From assembly GCA_965644295.1 (NCBI GenBank), contig CBFFRP010000196.1, positions 52,774 through 116,773 on the forward strand: a stretch of 64,000 nt of DNA, in the 5' to 3' direction. Under the pieces are notes generated by a model. That model was given only the letters and a program-made list of their open reading frames with translations, did no database searches and was not told the origin of the DNA. The DNA is from Paraphysomonas bandaiensis (Eukaryota; Chrysophyceae). This document shows positions 23,331 to 35,910 of the stretch, piece by piece (the stretch's first letter is position 1; each line of letters begins with the position of its first letter). A program made the translations under genes and the position numbers.

Positions 23331-26300
23331 TTATTGAAAGTCTTTGAACTTCTTAATTTTTCCAAGATGGTCGCGCTTTACTTTAAAGACCAATTTAGAT
23401 TTTATGATTTTTCGGTGTTTCGGCCTTCGGACAATCTTCCAGCATGTCCTTCGTTCAAGCTTGTGCACCTCCTTCCTGGTAGCTTCAATCCAGTATGTTC
23501 TCTGTGGAGTCTTCTTTGCTTCTGCCAGCGTCTGTGGCTCTTTAATTGTGCTGTTGGAGGAATCAAGAAACAATGAGACATCGCCGAGGACACCAACGTT
23601 AACAATGTGCCGTTTTTTTCGAGGTCGTTTTTCAGTTCTGGGATTTCGATCTGCCCCACCTGTTGAAGATGCGCCCCGATTTGAGCGGTCAGGAGTCCTC
23701 TGTTCATTGTCACTGTCATTACAAGTCTGATCCAACTCATTTCGCAAACTATTAAACTTGTCGGTCTGACACTTTGTAGAGTGAGTCATCTTTACTACAT
23801 CTTTGATATGAATTGGAGTTTGCTCCTCGGTAGTATTTCCTTTCATATCTAATCTCCTATATGCAACAATGACTCCTCTTCTCTCTATCACTCTGGTGGT
23901 AACATAACACAGGTGTCCATCAAGATGTCTGAGGCCCACCAGGTACTGATAGTCATTTACACTCTCTGCTGTTTCTGAGGTGTCGATTTGTAGATTATCT
24001 ATTTCGTCGAAATACTCCTGTGAACGCTCTGGAATTGACTCATCAAACTGTGCATTGACTGCAACAATAATAGCATTCAGGTCTGGAATATATATTTGGT
24101 GTCCAACAGGTTGTTGACATTGTCCCATATAGTATCCAGGTTTTCCCTTTTCTTTCCACTCTTTGCGGCGCTGCTCCTTCGGCACAATAGCCCATGCCTT
24201 GCAGCCCCAGATCTTCAAGTCACTCACATCTGGTGCGGTTCCAGTAATATACTCAAAAGGTGAGATGTATCCTTTCGTTGTCTTCGTAGGTAACCTGTTG
24301 ATCAGATATACAGCATGCAAGACTGCTTTGAACCAAAATACTGATGGCATGCCACTATCGAGCAATATAGCAAGGGCCATCTCCTTCACTGTACGATTAG
24401 TGCGTTCCGATAGCGAATTCATTTCGGGTGTGTCACGTGGAGTCCAAGTAACCTGTACAGTCCTTGTGCTGGTGGTTTCACGTAAGTACTGCCTGACATG
24501 TTGCCCTACTAGTTCTCCTGCGCCATCTGCATGATATCGTCGTAGTTGCAATCCTTCTTTGACAAGTTGGGTCTCTACCATGTCCTTCATACACTTTAAC
24601 ACTTCACTCCCAGTCTTGTTTTTCAACCCATAAGCCCATACATGTTTTGCATCACTGTGCTTGAATAGTAACACATGTTTGTAGCCTTCCATCGATGGCG
24701 TGTTTAGGACTTCCATCGTATCTGCACTGAGCACCCCTCTCTCCTTTGGGTTGTTGTCTAAGTTCATCAACTGGCGTGGAGTCCTGAAGTTCTTTCTCGT
24801 GAGTTTCGATCGCATGCAGGTATTACATTTGCATATCGTTTTTTTGTGTTTTTTTCTGAAATATTTCTTGTCCAGATTTATTCCATCAACTAGGCCTCGG
24901 CGGTCGGACTCAGTCAGTTTATCATAGTTGACATGGCCAAGTCTTTTGTGCCATAGAATTCGCTGGTCATCAAACCCCTGCTCCTCAAGTGCTGCTGAGG
25001 ATTCTTCTCCAAGCTGAAGTAAGTCTTCGAGTCGAACTGGATATAATCCATTAACACTTCTCTGTCTAATGAGTGTCTTGTTCGTAGTCTTATTTCGAAT
25101 GACGACTTCATCATTATCGAACGTCACAACACAACCCCTATCTGTGATGCTCTTCATATCTACGAGGTTCTTACTTGCTTCAGGTGCGTAGTACACCTTT
25201 TTAAAGCTTCCTACATCGCCAACACTGTGTATTGACAGTTTACCTTTGTTCGCTGTGGACATCTGCCTATCAGCGCGCTGAAGGTTGGTCATGTGGTTTT
25301 TGGAGGTAAGGATCATCTTGTTGCACCCGCTGTCTAAATAAATAACATCTGACATGCTCTGTGCTAGATTCACCTCTTCTTCCACACATATCATCGATTC
25401 GTATCCCGCTTCATCTTCTGAATCATGTACAGACACTCGCGGTTTCTTCTTGTTCTTGTAGGGTGCCGTTTCCCTTCTAGAGTCTCGCCCCCGTTTAGAA
25501 CTGACCACTGCAGCTTTAGCAGTCTTCAAGTGGAAGCAGTCTTTAGTCTGATGGCCTGGGATGTCACATATCTCACACACAGGTAGCTTTGTTTTGTTAT
25601 CACCCCTGTTTCTGTGATCTCTATCTTTTCTCTGTGATCTTGTCCCCTTCATCCTCTTTATGACATGCTCTGGAGTCTTGCACTCCCTAGCAAAGTGGCC
25701 AAGTTTCTTGCACTTATTGCATCTGCCCTTTCTCTTGTGCTCTTTCCATTTACTGTCATCCACTGCTTGATTGACACTGTCTTCCCCTGAATTTTGCAAC
25801 GCATGCTTGCCGAATGATGTGTTTTCATACCCTTTGATTAGGCTGCTTGCTCTTGCGTATGTCACATCGTTTGCTGTATACAGGCTGTGTGCTAGTTGGG
25901 AATATCTCTTGTCTGTGAGACCTTCCTTTAGTCGAGTGAGCTTGTCGTCTTCCGTGACTTCACGACCTAGATTCTCGAGAATCTTGGCCTGGGCTTCAAC
26001 GCTGTCGACGAACTCTGCTCCTGACTGACTTGAGGTAATCTTCATTGAATTGAACTTTGTGACCTCTGCCTGTACTGTATTCTTTTCAACATTGAGAAAT
26101 CTCTCTTCCAGTGCCTGTAGTAACCCTTTTGCTGTACTTCCTTCGTAGAGAGCCGCTGTTGTGCCTGCTTTTGGGTGAGCATTGCACACTTCCATCAGGA
26201 AGGAGTACGCGGTCTCGTTCCGGGTGTTCCAGAGTTTCTTCGCTTTGCGTAGTCGCTTCTTCTGTGCATCAGTCATATGAGCTCCCGCTGGGACTGTAGA

Positions 26301-26471
26301 GTCTAGATCATGAATGTGCCTTGGTTTATCCTTTGAGAGGACAAGATGAGCTCGATTGTGTCTCATGAGGAATGAGGTGAAGAACTTCTTGAATTTCTTG
26401 AAGTTCAGTTCCTCGAAGGGAGGTACCTTTGAGCCTGAGGCGACATTCGTGAAATTTCCATCCGCTGCCAT
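23331..26471 (-). mobile_element. Copia-1 gag-pol, truncated at RT
   Basis: 1046-aa ORF from ATG 26471. Order: gag (1-240), two zinc knuckles (CNKCKKLGHFAREC at about 251; CEICDIPGHQTKDC at about 299), protease with DSG at about 380, GAG-pre-integrase WHKRLGH at about 508, integrase with D (SADTME, about 584), D (HADGAGE, about 649) and E (LSERTNRT, about 689), a linker, and the first 40 residues of reverse transcriptase (KSKLVFKVKRD). Integrase before RT defines Ty1/copia. The reading frame stops where KARLVAKG would follow, and no RT or RNase H sequence lies beyond, so the 3' part is deleted. The ORF has no internal stop, implying a young insertion with a recent deletion or an assembly break. 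It cannot transpose alone. Confidence 0.95.
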
Positions 26472-26484
26472 ATTAATTTACGCT

Positions 26485-26800
26485 TTTAGTTAGTGCAATA
26501 TTGACTGATTGATATTATAGGAGATATAGTAAGTTTATGATGTTGTAGCCCTGTGAGTTAGGAACCACGTCATTCACCAACATCAACATTCTGTTCTACA
26601 AATCATATCTTTAACAGCTACTATATTTTCAGTTTCTTTGTATACTTGTAATAGCTACTCCTATACTGTAGTCATGTATATTCTGTATTTCATTGCTACA
26701 TAGAATACAGGATAACTACTAGCGATTGACTTTACCAAACTTCAAGTACGCACGTAGGAGTTGGTTGTAGTTCAATAAAATCTGCACCAATGTAGTGGTT
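26485..26800 (-). mobile_element. Copia-1 5' LTR/leader
   Basis: Lies directly upstream of the copia gag start. Positions 26672-26782 repeat about 685-797, the 3' LTR-like segment of the other copia-1 remnant. Between LTR and gag the minus strand reads TGGTTCCTAACTC (about 26555-26567), where a primer-binding site would be expected; the matching tRNA was not determined. Confidence 0.55.
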
Positions 26801-26814
26801 AGTTGAATGCTAGT

Positions 26815-26940
26815 CATGCTAGTTAGACCTCTACCCATAACTAATCAGTACAAACTCTATTATCCTACTATTTAGCGCTACAGAAGCTGCTTGTGCGTTG
26901 CCCGCAAGCACCAAGGTGCGATCACTTCCGTTCTTAATGT
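26815..26940 (+). repeat. Repeat B (fold-back arm), single copy
   Basis: Matches the right arm of the fold-back at 8803-8902, including CAGTACAAACTCTATTATCC, TACTATTTAGCGCTACAG and GCAAGCACCAAGGTGC. It sits immediately outside the copia-1 LTR, suggesting nested or adjacent insertion. Confidence 0.7.
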
Positions 26941-27390
26941 TGATTGTGAGGTTCGCCGTGATCGTGTGTCCTAGGACTCACTGGCGCATGAGATTCCACC
27001 AGGCTCTGAGGTACAGGGTTCTGTATTAAGGTTCTGAGAGTACCTAGTGCTAGTCGGACACGATCTTATACAGCTTCACTACTGTTATTCCTATCACCTC
27101 AATAGTTCATTTAATACGATACTGTTAATCCTTCATGTAACGGTCGTAATTCAAATACCTTAAAACTACAGCTTTTAATTGCTTTAAAACAGCAAAGAAC
27201 AACAATGAAAGCATGACATTGGTAATATTTAATATATCAACAAGTCATATTTACTTTTACTATGGCTACAGGACGTGAGGTACTTCGGATGCAACTATAT
27301 AGGCAAATTTGCTATACAAAGCACCATTATATCCTGGTATACGAACACTCCCAACGTCGAATACAGCAACAATCGTACGTATCTACACAA
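26941..27390. other. Intergenic, no gene seen
   Basis: 3' flank of the PH/coiled-coil gene. Nothing recognised. Confidence 0.4.
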
Positions 27391-30300
27391 CTATATCTCA
27401 GAGGTATCCAAAGTCGTGTCGTTGACTTCGTCAATAATTGGAGACTTATCTTGATATTTATCAGAATTTTCTCCTTGCGTTGTTGCCCATGATCCTACCA
27501 CTTCTTCCGGTTCCAAGTTAAGGGTAGCTGAGTGTGAACGGACGGACGCCGCTGAGTGCGATATAGCTTTAGTGCTTTCATCGTGTTCATGGGTAGATGT
27601 CATTGACTTTGGAAGCCACTCATCTAAGGAGAGTAAACTGGATTTTCTTTTCTGCTGTTCTTCAATACTGGATGAATGTCCGCCCATGCTGTCATGCCCA
27701 CCGGAAGAATCAATGGAAGAATCCCGCGTAACGTGTTGAGGAACGTCTTCCTGTTGCATTGGGAAATCCTCTTGTATCGTACGATCGTGCTCGCTGTTCT
27801 CATGCTTGCTGAATATCGACCCCAGAGGAGTAGATACCGCATGTCCGGCTTTTCTAATCCCCTGCTTGCCTTTACTGAAAAATCCCTTGAATTGACCTAT
27901 TGCACCCGTAGACTCTTCCTCTGGAGTCATTTGCGGAATATCACATTTGCAAGTGGAATACTTTGGACCCTCCACAGTTCCCCCACATCGGTAACAAGTA
28001 GGTGCCCCCGCAGACCCCGACGTCCGAGATTCATTTGGGGGGGAGCTCACTCCATGTTTATCGCTTGCAGACTGCGACGAGTCCAAACTCCCAACACTCT
28101 CAGAGGAAGGTAAGTGTCCTGCTGAGGGTGAAGCTGTATCTCCCTTTGTGAATATAGCAGACAAACGTTTAAGGGAACTTTTCTTTTCTGCTCCAGATAC
28201 TGATCCCATATCCGACCCTCCTCCGTGTGAGGATCCAATCTCATCCTTGTCAGAGTGAAATATGGATGTTGCCAAGTTCTTAATGGACAGTCGTTTCCCC
28301 TCATGATCGGGACCATAAACCATTTCCTCTTTCCGTCTATCCTCCACAAGCATGCGCTGCTCAGGTGAAAGCCAGTCCATTGCAAGCACGTTGGTGCGAT
28401 CAACTTCCCAATCTATGACATTCCCGTCCATATCAGTGGGAGCTGGAGGTGGAGGAAGAATAGATGGAGCAGGTACACTCCCATCAGGTGAGCGGGCAAC
28501 CCCTCCCACACTATTAGACGGTGAATTGTGCGGAGATTCGTGTCCTTGTATATCGACTCCTAGTTTCTGACTCCTCTCTTGTGTAACCTCTGCTTCCCGT
28601 ACTGCGGAAGAGTCACTAAGAGCTGTTGCTGCAATCGCTAGTGCATCCGTCACATCACAACCTTCCTGGTCTTTTTCGGGTTCCGCCGTAGTTACTTCAT
28701 CAGTCGCAGCTTCCGACGAGAGAATTTTTTCCGTTTTTTCTGTTTCTAAGCGTTCGACTTGTTGTTGGAGAGCCTGTACGGCTGATTCAAGTTTCGAGTT
28801 GACAATCTTCAGCCCTTCACTGGAGGTTTGCAAGTCTTCCACTCGCTTCCGTAAAGTCTTCACTTCTTTTATGAGTACACGCTTCTGTTCGTTCGCCACG
28901 TTTAACTTATCTTCTAGATTTCCTTTCACTCCCCATAAAATCTGGTAACTCTGACTAGATTTATCCAGCTTATTTGTGAAAGATGTGAAATTCGAACGGA
29001 CCAAATATACAAAGTAGTTACCTGAGAGAGGGCGTCGCGCAGCCTATGTTCGCCATCGCGTTTGTCCTGACTACTCTGTGCTTCAATCATTCTCTTGGAT
29101 CGAATCTCAGCCTCGAGTTCTTGCTCCAGAGAATCGATTCTATCCTGTAAGGCATTGGTCTTCTCCTGATTCGACTACATAAATGACAATAAGTCGTACG
29201 TATTGCAAAATGTAGAGAACACTCACGTCACTTAACTCCCGGATTCGAGACTCATAATCAAGGTTCATTTTTTCTATGCGACGTTTGAGGAGAGCCCCAT
29301 TCTCAGTGATGTTGGTGACATCTACGGTGACACGATCTTCCTCATCTGCCTGTAAAAATTTTCACGGAAAAGTACAATAAACGATGTATGAAATATGAGA
29401 TAATTTCAAACATAAACGCTACGCTATATCATACATGCTACCTAACAACTCTACACTCCACATATATATTACATTACTCACAGAAATGGCGTCTAGCGCT
29501 TCCTGAAGCACCCGTGTGGCCTCTGCAAGTTGCTTCTGGCCCTCTGCAACTTCTTTTGTTAGTCGTTCCTTTTCGATTCCATTCTCTTCCATCATGCGAG
29601 TGGTTGAATCCATTTGACCGGAAAACTGTTCTTGTAGCTGCTGATACGCATCACGTTCATCTCGAACCACCATGTACCTACATATCCACGGCGGCACAAT
29701 ATTACAAGACGTTTAAATTGAAAAAACTATCAAAGGAATAAATAATATAATTCATTTCTATCCTAATGACACTACTAAGTAATACGCATCAACACCTGTC
29801 CCTGTGAATCGCGGCCATCCACTCACTCATAACCGCAGGATCATCGATCTGGAAATAAAATCCTCTGAATAAAGGACACATAAGTCACTAATCACGAAGT
29901 AAATATCATTATCATCACCTTGAATTCACATAAGGAGGGGTGGATAGTTTCATAATATTCTCGCTTTGTATATCAACAGCAGTGAAGTACTCCAAGTCAA
30001 TGATTCCACGGGGAGACTCTGATAGCTCGTTGTCGAAATAATATAAAAATGTATGTGGAACCATACAACAAAATCTTCTTTGCCATACACCCTGCTCATT
30101 ACGCTTCATTAAGAAGCCTGTACGTATTGCTAAGGCAGCTGTAGTCGGAGCATCTTTAACAGGAGTTTCCTATACAAAATAAGTATACATGAAATATGGA
30201 TAGGTGAGAAATGTAAATCAGTGGCGTACAGATACGACGTACGTATATGAGAGGTATGTGTATGAGAGGTATGTGTATGAGAGGTATGTGTATGAGAGGT

Positions 30301-31040
30301 ATGTGTATGAGAGGTATGTGTATGAGAGGTATGTGTATGAGAGGTATGTGTATGAGAGGTATGTGTATGAGAGGTATGTGTATGAGAGGTATGTGTATGA
30401 GAGGTATGTGTATGAGAGGTATGTGTATGAGAGGCATGTATATGAGAGGTATGTGTATGAGAGGTATGTGTATGAGAGGCATGTGTATGAGAGGCATGTG
30501 TATGAGAGGCATGTATATGAGAGGCATGTGTATGAGAGGCATGTGTATGAGAGGTATGTGTATGAGAGGTATGTGTATGAGAGGTATGTGTATGAGAGGT
30601 ATGTGTATGAGAGGTATGTGTATGAGAGGTATGTGTATGAGAGGTATGTGTATGAGAGGTATGTGTATGAGAGGTATGTGTATGAGAGGTATGTGTATGA
30701 GAGGTATGTGTATGAGAGGTATGTGTATGAGAGGCATGTGTATGAGAGGCATGTGTATGAGAGGCATGTATATGAGAGGCATGTGTATGAGAGGCATGTG
30801 TATGAGAGGCATGTGTATGAGAGGCATGTGTATGAGAGGCATGTGTATGAGAGGCATGTATACATCTACTCTGTCGATATAACTGACCTTGACAGTAAGT
30901 ACACTCTTCTCTTTCACCACAATATCACCCGCATCACTCCTTGTTCTCCCTCCAAACCCTGCGACTGAACCTACAGCTGATACAGTCCCTCCAACCACTG
31001 AACCTGCCCCTCTTATTAAATTTCCTGGTAGATTCATCAT
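27391..31040 (-). CDS. PH-domain and coiled-coil protein
   Basis: Seven predicted exons: 31040-30888, 30169-29919, 29864-29796, 29677-29482, 29349-29227, 29174-29022, 28968-27391. All junctions are GT-AG and in phase, giving about 840 aa. I start at the ATG pair 31040/31037. The N-terminus is Gly/Val-rich (IRGAGSVVGGTVSAVGSVAG). A PH domain spans roughly residues 65-160 (TGFLMKRNEQGVWQRRFCCM ... ending SEWMAAIHRDR with the invariant Trp), suggesting phosphoinositide or membrane binding. About 200 residues of heptad-rich coiled coil follow. The long acidic, Ser-rich tail has a small Cys cluster (CYRCGG ... TCKC) that may bind zinc. The architecture suggests a membrane-linked scaffold; the family was not identified. 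Intron 1 is 718 bp because of a minisatellite; the other introns are 52-132 bp. Confidence 0.85.
30240..30862. repeat. 15-bp minisatellite in intron 1
   Basis: About 41 head-to-tail copies of a 15-bp unit (TATGAGAGGTATGTG and T/C variants). Because 15 is a multiple of three, every frame stays open on both strands and yields spurious repeat ORFs (PLIHM, YVYER, MRGMC). The array lies between a clear splice donor (30887) and acceptor (30170) of the PH/coiled-coil gene. Confidence 0.95.
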
Positions 31041-31719
31041 GGTTTTTAATACCACACATACAGTATGGGGATTATATATGGATTGTATAGTTTAATGGGG
31101 TTTACTGTGTGATGGATGATACACATATATACGGTATGGAGGTATGTACTGCTGGATGTACCATATGAAGAATCGTGTAGAGATCTCCTTGTAGAGGTAC
31201 TGTATGTATATATACAGCAGCATACAGCAGTATATAGTCAATAGAATTTTTTATGGTATACTGTTGTATATAATAGAATACACTTCTACCTACCGTAAAG
31301 TCCACGATATTCAGACTCAAGTAAACCCCAGTTTCTGATTCAATACCATCTACAAAAAACACAAATTTTCCCCTCAATACTCATTGAAACCCCATATATC
31401 TATCCCATATAACCTCTCATAGTTAAGAGTAAGTTTGAATGTTGTACAGTACGAGAAGCAGATCTCAACTGAAAGATTTTGTGGTTAAAAATCACTCATA
31501 ATGTATGTATACCTCCCCATATCTCCCTACACACATCCATACATACATGCATACACTGTACATCCATGCATCCATGCATGCATCCATATATGGACATATA
31601 CATACATACATCCCTGCATTGATCTAAATCTTTATAAGCTCATTACACACATACATACATACACACATCACATCATATACTAACAATACATATATATATC
31701 CTTTCAATTCATTTCTAAT
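31041..31719. promoter_or_regulatory. Divergent 5' region, PH gene and H+-ATPase
   Basis: This 679-bp AT-rich spacer with CATA repeats lies between two divergent start codons. A short minus-strand frame near 31290-31377 ends in a GTAGGT donor and could be an upstream non-coding or coding exon of the PH gene. Direct regulatory motifs were not recognised. Confidence 0.35.
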
Positions 31720-34700
31720 ATGAAATCCATTACAAATTCACATAAAAAAAGTAAAGATGAAGGTGCTAAACAATCTTTAATATCAAGTGATCACTTAGAA
31801 CAACCCAATGAAGGGAATGGTCTCACAACAGATCCTACAAGTGCTATACAAGGATTAACTACTGAACAAGTTGAAGCCTTATATGAGAAATGGGGATATA
31901 ATGAATTGCCTTCTATTGTTATACCATTATGGTATATATTTCTAACACAATTTACTGGAACAATGCCATATATGCTTGAACTTGCATGTATTTTATCATT
32001 AGCTGTAAGTGATTGGGTAGATTTTGCAATTATTGCTGCAATGATTTTATGCAATGGTTATTTGGGATTTCATGAGGAATTGAAAGCAAAAGAGAGTTTG
32101 GAGGAATTGACCAGTAAAATGGAACAAAAAATATGCTGTCTGCGAGATGGGCATGCTGTGGTATGTATATTTCAAATATTTTGATGTCTTATATACATTA
32201 ATTGATGTGTGTATTATAGCATATTTTGACGCGTCTATTAGTACCGGGTGATATCGTTCTCTTGGTTGGAGGCTGTTCCGTCCCCGCGGATGTTGAGTGG
32301 CTTGAGGGTGATGTTCTCTCCATTGACACTGCAGCACTCACTGGAGAGCCATTGCCCAGAAAGTATCCGTCGGAACAATATGGCAATACTATTCTTTGTG
32401 GGTGTACCGTTAAGGCTGGCGAGGCGTACTGTATGGTCAAAAGCACTGGAGTTCACACTGAGATCGGGTCATCATCTGCCGAAATCATGAAGGACAAAGC
32501 AACAGCAAAGATATCTGTGTTCGAGGAGCGCGTGTTGTTCGCGGTCAAGATCATCATCATGATCTCTCTGCTGGATGTGTTGGTTATCTTCTTTGTTCAG
32601 GGTATTGGAAGAGAGGAATTCAAGGATAACATCAAGGAGCTTCTGTTAACCTGTCTGTCTATTATCATAGCAGCTGTGCCGGTAGCTCTGCCTCTCGTTC
32701 TACAGGTGACTATGGCCCTCGGCGCTGGGAAGATGGCTACAGAATTTAATGCAGTAGTTACCTCACTGCCAGCTCTTCAGGACATTAGTTCAATGTCTGT
32801 ATTGTGCTCTGACAAGACTGGGACTCTCACCACCGCAAACATAACTATCCAGGTACATCTCGTCATCCACATCCAATATCGACACATGTGAATGTATCAC
32901 ATCATTAATTTATTGAACATGTCATGATGTGGGTGTGCTAGGCTGACTCCGTATGGACCACGAATGGGTTTACTGAAGAGGAGCTAGCTCTCTATGGTGC
33001 CCTGTCGTCCAACAGAGACAAAAAGGAAGACCCCATAGACCGCTCTGTTATCAATCATTTCGATGGCATGTTCGGATCCTCTGGTCTTACTCAATGTGCG
33101 GAATATTCTAAGGTCCGACTTGTTGGTTTCAACCCCATTTACAAGAGAGTTGTTGCGGAATTCACACACCCGACAGTTGGGAATATCACTATTGCTAAGG
33201 GACTCCCTGCCAAGGTGCTCAACACTGCCGATGGTGGCGAGGATGATGCTGCTGACCAGTGGAAGGTGGAAGACTACGATAAACTTTACCCAGAGGTAGG
33301 TTATTAATTATGATGTTTGCACATACGCCCTGTGTACGCGCTGTACTGCATTCGCATATTTTTCGCTTTTTTTGTAAACGCTGTCTAATGTTTCGTATCA
33401 GGTCTCTGAAATAGATATGAACTTTAGCAAGGCCGGTTACAAAACTCTCGGTATTGCTGTCAAGATCAATGATGGGCCGTTCAAGTTTGTTGGCATTCTT
33501 CCTATGCTTGATCCTCCTCGCCACGACACATCTCAGACTGTGGATAACCTTCAGAATGCTGGTATCAATGTCAAGATGATTACTGGTGACCACCTCAATA
33601 TCGCCAAGGAAACAGCCCGCTTAATTGGTATGGGAACTAACATTCATCCCGGGGAGGCCACTAGAGACTCCTCTGAAACTGGCCACGAGCTGATACTTAA
33701 GTCTGATGGATTTGCTCAGGTGCTTCCCCGCGACAAGCGTGAGGTCGTGCTTGTTCTTAAGAACATTTATGACAGGGTTACTGGAATGACTGGCGACGGT
33801 AAGCCAACTTGCCTTGCTAACAATGAATTTTTTCCATTTGTGAAAAATGTGTACTTTTTGTATTCTCTCTGGCATTCTTCCGTGCGCTTTATTGATCGTG
33901 TTATCTAACTTGAGCCCTTGTCTTCACAGGAGTCAATGACGCGCCTGCTCTTTCTGCTGCTCAGTGTGGTATCGCTGTTGATGATGCTACTGACGCCGCC
34001 AAGAACGCCGCTGCTATTATTCTTACCAGCCCAGGTCTGTCCGCCATCTACGCAGCTGTTGTGGAAAGCCGACGTATTTTCAGAAAGCTAAAGGCTTATG
34101 TGATATATCGATTCGCAGCAACTATTCAGATCGTGATTGTGTTGTCTCTTGTGATTTTCATTTCTGACTGTCCTATCAACTCTTTGTTCGTAATTCTTCT
34201 GGCGCTCTTTAATGATCTTACTATGCTTCCTATTGCCTACGACTCTCAGCAGGCTAGTGCGCGACCTGAAAACCCTGAGGTTGGCAAAATGCTGTTGTTA
34301 TCTCTGTTGCTGGGTGCTCTTGAGACCATATTTTCTATGGTATTTGCGTATGGTGCTGGTCCTAGTGGCCTCTTTCATGCCGATTATGAAATGGGTACAT
34401 GCGACAAGAAAATGCAGGCTGCCGTATGGCTTCAGATGTCAATCGCTGCTGAACTTCTGATCTTTTCTGCTCGCGCCCCATCCTTTATATGGACTTCGAT
34501 CAAACCCTCCTCTGCACTTACGGTTTCTGTCCTTCTTGGTTGCATCATTACCACTGTTCTCGCAGGAGTGTTCAAGTACTTCGGAAAATTGCCCATAACT
34601 GACATGCTGTTGATATGGGCTTACGATGTTGCTTGCTTGATTGTTATCGATATCTGCAAAGTAGCCTACTTACATGCATTCAATGAAAATATGGATGTGT

Positions 34701-35206
34701 TACCCGACGTTGAGGTCGCGCAGATCGAAGATGCTGCTCGCATGACCAGTGTGGCAATGGACCGCGATCGCGTCGCTAGCAAGAGTGGTCAAGTTGTCGA
34801 TGCTCTAATGCATATGCACGACGCTGATGTACCCGCTCGCGCTTCAGCCTCTCAACGCCGTATGGAGTCCTGGGCGGCCAGCAAGTCTGCTGCATTCCAC
34901 CGCCCCTCGCACGATGCCAAGAACGGTTCCGTATATGATGATGCCCTTAGCTTCAGGGGAAGCTCGATGGCTCACCATCGTACCCAAGTCCGTCCTCGCA
35001 GCCGTGCTAACTCTTCCGGCAAGAGTTCTCATAAGGAACCATCAGGTTCCTCCACTGCCATGCCCGTGTATCAGTCGTATGGCCCTACCACAAACAGTTT
35101 TGTTGGGAGGAGCTTATTGAGTGCAGCCTCCAGTCTGCACCCCAATACGCCCGCGAATGCCTGGCGCCATTCCGCGAAGGAGTCCAAATCGTTTTCGTTC
35201 ATTTGA
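31720..35206 (+). CDS. PMA: Plasma-membrane H+-ATPase (P-type, P3A)
   Basis: Pumps protons out of the cell using ATP through an aspartyl-phosphate intermediate. Five predicted exons: 31720-32160, 32220-32852, 32942-33295, 33402-33798, 33930-35206. The introns (59, 89, 106 and 131 bp) keep phase, giving 1033 aa. Key motifs: TGEP of the actuator domain (about 188), SDKTGTLT with phosphorylated Asp at about 345, MITGDHLNIA, and GDGVNDAP split by intron 4 (about 609). The N-terminal LTTEQVEALYEKWGYNELP and the phrase LTSPGLSAIYAAVVESRRIF are typical of P3A pumps in plants, fungi and stramenopiles rather than Na/K or Ca pumps. The C-terminus (last 150 residues) is Ser/Arg-rich and may be a phospho-regulated tail. 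Exons 2-5 are less AT-rich than exon 1. Confidence 0.95.
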
Positions 35207-35464
35207 GTATGTCCAGATGTTCCTCGTGAAGTATTGTCATGATTGATGTAATACATCCTAAAGTTCAAGAATATACAACCCAATTTAGAAACGACGTGAG
35301 AATTGTTGAATCATATGTGATGTTTGAATACAGTTTAAACGAAATTTCTAATGGTGGCCGCGTACCTTTTGGTTACGGTTTATGGAATAACAATATAGTA
35401 ATAAGTGATAAAGACAATATTTCGTTATATTTAGATACGTAGTGTTTTTTAGACTCAGAGAATA

Positions 35465-35715
35465 TTGCTTGCCATTTATACGAAATACTCTTAGTGAACG
35501 CTACTATTATTTCAACTCTACGGCTGACATACCAATACACGTGATGATGTACTACAGCTCCACATATATATATAGGTAGTTCGTAGCTCATGACGACGTT
35601 ATGATGACGATCATGTATCTTCGACAGATACTCTCTCTAATTCAGTTAATGATATATTTCATTGAACATTATAACTCACAGATACAATCATGTATTAAGC
35701 TGAATCCTAATACGC
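35465..35715 (-). mobile_element. Copia-2 3' flank: direct repeat and LTR-like unit
   Basis: 35475-35592 is repeated at 36675-36792 in direct orientation (core CTTAGTGAACGCTACTATTA and GGTAGTTCGTAGCTCAT). 35595-35715 matches the LTR-like units at 9.3-9.8 kb. On the minus strand a GAGGGGGCG purine tract (about 35713-35721) precedes the LTR-like start TATTAGGATTCAG, a polypurine-tract arrangement. Confidence 0.6.
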
Positions 35716-35910
35716 CCCCTCAATGAAATAATCAGTGAACCGTAGATAATAGAGAGAATATGAACTTATACACACTGAGAGTAAAAACCAGAGTAGCAGT
35801 TACTAGTCAATAATAAGCGAACCGCAGAGATACCATATTGTGAGACCATCCTTCTAGTCCAGCATCATGTATTGAATTAAAGTAAAAAAATGGTAAAAAC
35901 TCCGTGTAAC

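Noticed and set aside
30240-30862. CRISPR-like array
   Set aside because: The units are contiguous with no spacers, and the genome is eukaryotic.
30204-31055. Repeat-protein ORFs (PLIHM, YVYER, MRGMC) on both strands
   Set aside because: 15-bp minisatellite open in all frames, lying between good donor and acceptor sites of a multi-exon gene.
31102-31377. Minus-strand ORF between the PH and ATPase genes
   Set aside because: The listed start is TTG. Only about 70 bp before a GTAGGT donor look gene-like, so it is noted as a possible upstream exon and not a gene.
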